In this document: piece after piece, positions 62,855-64,000 of the stretch
How the letters are laid out: each line of letters begins with the position of its first letter
How positions within the stretch are numbered: the first letter of the stretch is position 1
Assembly (NCBI GenBank): GCA_041649015.1
Contig: JBAZNU010000007.1
Coordinates: forward strand, 1-64,000
Reading direction: 5' to 3'
DNA: 64,000 nt
Source: Ignavibacteria bacterium
GTDB taxonomy: Bacteria > Bacteroidota > Ignavibacteria > Tepidaquicellales > Tepidaquicellaceae
The notes under the pieces: model-generated
Told to the model about the DNA's origin: nothing
Database searches by the model: none
Seen by the model: the letters and a program-made list of their open reading frames with translations, nothing else
Translations under genes and position numbers: made by a program

Positions 62855-64000
62855 TTAGTTTACGAATTGCTGGGCGTAATATTTTGCAGTAAGTTTTTCG
62901 CCAGTAGCCTTTTCAATCATATCATTCCAGTAGTATCTTGCACCCGGCATGAAGACTTTTTCCTGCAGATATTTTCCGACTTCCGGCTTGTTTACAAAGC
63001 TCTGGTTTTTGAAATCATCTGCTTTCAGAATATTCTTTCCGATGTAGTAATACAGCTGTGAGGCAAGAAGTTCGCCGAGATGATAGTTATGGTAATAACA
63101 AGGGAAAGCAGCTATATGAATCTTAGAAGCCCAATCGGGTTCATTTCTGCCCTCGGGTCTTTTTAACAGCTGATACTTTTCAACAAGGTCCCACCAGAGT
63201 TTGTTCAGGTCTTGATCGGGATTTTCATACATCGATTTTTCAAATCTGTACATAACCTGCGACCAACGCGAAAAAACAAGCTGCTGAAGTCTTAATGATT
63301 TAAAAGCATCATCGGAAATCTTTTGAGCTTCTTCTTCCGTTACAAGTTTCATGTCTTTCATCCAAGTACCGTTTGATGAAAACCTTCCGAAAATCATAGC
63401 AATGGCTTCTGTCGTGAATGTATGAGCTGCATCTCTCAGTACAAAGGGCAGATTTTTATTGTCGATATACTTGTCATAAGCTGAGTGACCGAATTCATGA
63501 AGCATTGTGTTCATCCATTTTTCGGTTGGTTTAATGTTACAGAGCACTCTTACATCACCCATGTTGTCAATATCCGTGCAATAAGCGTGCTGGTTTTTCC
63601 CGGGTTTTTCGTACAGGTCGGAATTTTTAATAACATCATCGATTGGAATTCCGAGTCCTTTGTAATACTCTGCAGTAAGCTGTTCAAGGTTTTTGTCTTT
63701 GTAATATGTATCAAGGTCAACTTTGTAAATCTTCGGTGCTTCCTGAAAAAATCTGTTCTGGTAGTGCCATGGCATCAAATCTTCTTTCTTTATTTTATAC
63801 CTTTCGGCAAAATAAGAATCTATTTCATCTTTTTGTTTCTTGAAAGCATCTTTTGTAAGTACGTCGAGCTCATCGAACAGTTTAAGAATTTCCGCCGGGT
63901 CTTGTTCCGAAAGCTTTAGCCTCATTTCGTGATAGTTAAGGTAACCAAGGTCTTTTGCAACTTCATTTCTCATCTTTACGAGTTTCTTAACATCTTCAGC
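62855..64000 (-). CDS. M2-type (ACE-like) zinc peptidase, N-terminus beyond the window edge
   Basis: The frame is open to the right edge: nine codons (AEDVKKLVK) precede the first internal ATG at 63973, so the gene continues upstream and that ATG is not its start. The visible 381 residues include the zinc site HEFGHSAYDKYI and, about 26 residues on, the Glu of TTEAIA, within 'LPFVLRDAAHTFTTEAIAMIFGR', which resembles the ACE pattern 'PFLLR...FHEAVGE'. The C-terminus 'ASQLYYYIGKNIL ... FMPGARYYWNDMIEKATGEKLTAKYYAQQ' is typical of M2. Predicted dipeptidyl carboxypeptidase; M3 is the alternative. Confidence 0.88.
   Translation of the reverse strand, partial: AEDVKKLVKMRNEVAKDLGYLNYHEMRLKLSEQDPAEILKLFDELDVLTKDAFKKQKDEIDSYFAERYKIKKEDLMPWHYQNRFFQEAPKIYKVDLDTYYKDKNLEQLTAEYYKGLGIPIDDVIKNSDLYEKPGKNQHAYCTDIDNMGDVRVLCNIKPTEKWMNTMLHEFGHSAYDKYIDNKNLPFVLRDAAHTFTTEAIAMIFGRFSSNGTWMKDMKLVTEEEAQKISDDAFKSLRLQQLVFSRWSQVMYRFEKSMYENPDQDLNKLWWDLVEKYQLLKRPEGRNEPDWASKIHIAAFPCYYHNYHLGELLASQLYYYIGKNILKADDFKNQSFVNKPEVGKYLQEKVFMPGARYYWNDMIEKATGEKLTAKYYAQQFVN

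Overview
The window is AT-rich bacterial chromosome from the Fibrobacteres-Chlorobi-Bacteroidetes side of the tree, most like an Ignavibacteria/Chlorobi-group lineage. The main reason is that eleven complete genes end in a Por-type (type IX secretion, T9SS) sorting domain of the 'NYPNPFN ... G.V..L ... SG.Y.Y' class. Other support is a split rfaE1/rfaE2, weak Shine-Dalgarno use, several TTG starts, and DUF4153, DUF6600 and DUF2752 families typical of that group. I saw no tRNA, rRNA, CRISPR array, transposase, integrase or reverse transcriptase.

Layout. 0-6.2 kb: minus-strand secreted proteins; the first runs off the left edge. 6.3-7.2 kb: nuoAB. 7.2-14.2 kb: an acyl-CoA synthetase diverging from an RND efflux adaptor/pump pair. 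14.3-18.9 kb: two tandem secreted M1 aminopeptidases, separated by a 679-bp gap with an 11-bp-period repeat array. 19-23.2 kb: minus-strand FecCD permease, mnmE and a DUF4153 membrane protein. 23.2-36.7 kb: a long co-directional plus-strand run of histidine kinase, GT-C-like membrane protein, rfaE1, rfaE2, tamB, a secreted phospholipase-D-like protein and rnr, a cell-envelope set. 36.7-40.3 kb: nuoCDEF on the minus strand, about 30 kb from nuoAB. 40.5-45.2 kb: secreted sugar dehydrogenase, guaA, a BadF-type kinase and a small secreted protein. 45.3-46 kb: DUF4870 and DUF2752 membrane proteins. 57.2-62.6 kb: ligA, a RodZ-like protein, an outer-membrane protein and a DUF6600 protein. 62.9 kb to the right edge: an M2-type peptidase, truncated at its N-terminus by the window edge.

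The most unusual part is 45.9-57.2 kb. It looks like two tandem copies of one module, inserted at the convergent junction between the DUF2752 gene and ligA. The junction (last DUF2752 codons, an 8-9 nt spacer, last ligA codons) occurs three times: once with intact DUF2752, once as two relics, and once with intact ligA. Between the copies each module has the same order: rho-independent terminator, a T9SS cargo gene with a nearly identical sorting tail, a palindromic three-helix element about 30 nt before its start, one or two T9SS beta-propeller-type genes, a conserved leader with a roughly 70-codon ORF, and a poly-G tract (12 and 17 G). The last propeller gene also has an in-frame run of 10 G; one base gained or lost there stops translation within about 20 codons, before the sorting domain. 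Together these features suggest an expanding, possibly phase-variable surface-protein cassette array.

Functionally the window combines respiratory complex I modules, envelope and heptose/outer-membrane biogenesis, DNA, RNA and nucleotide housekeeping (ligA, rnr, guaA, mnmE) and a large secreted-protein repertoire. The T9SS machinery itself is not in the window.
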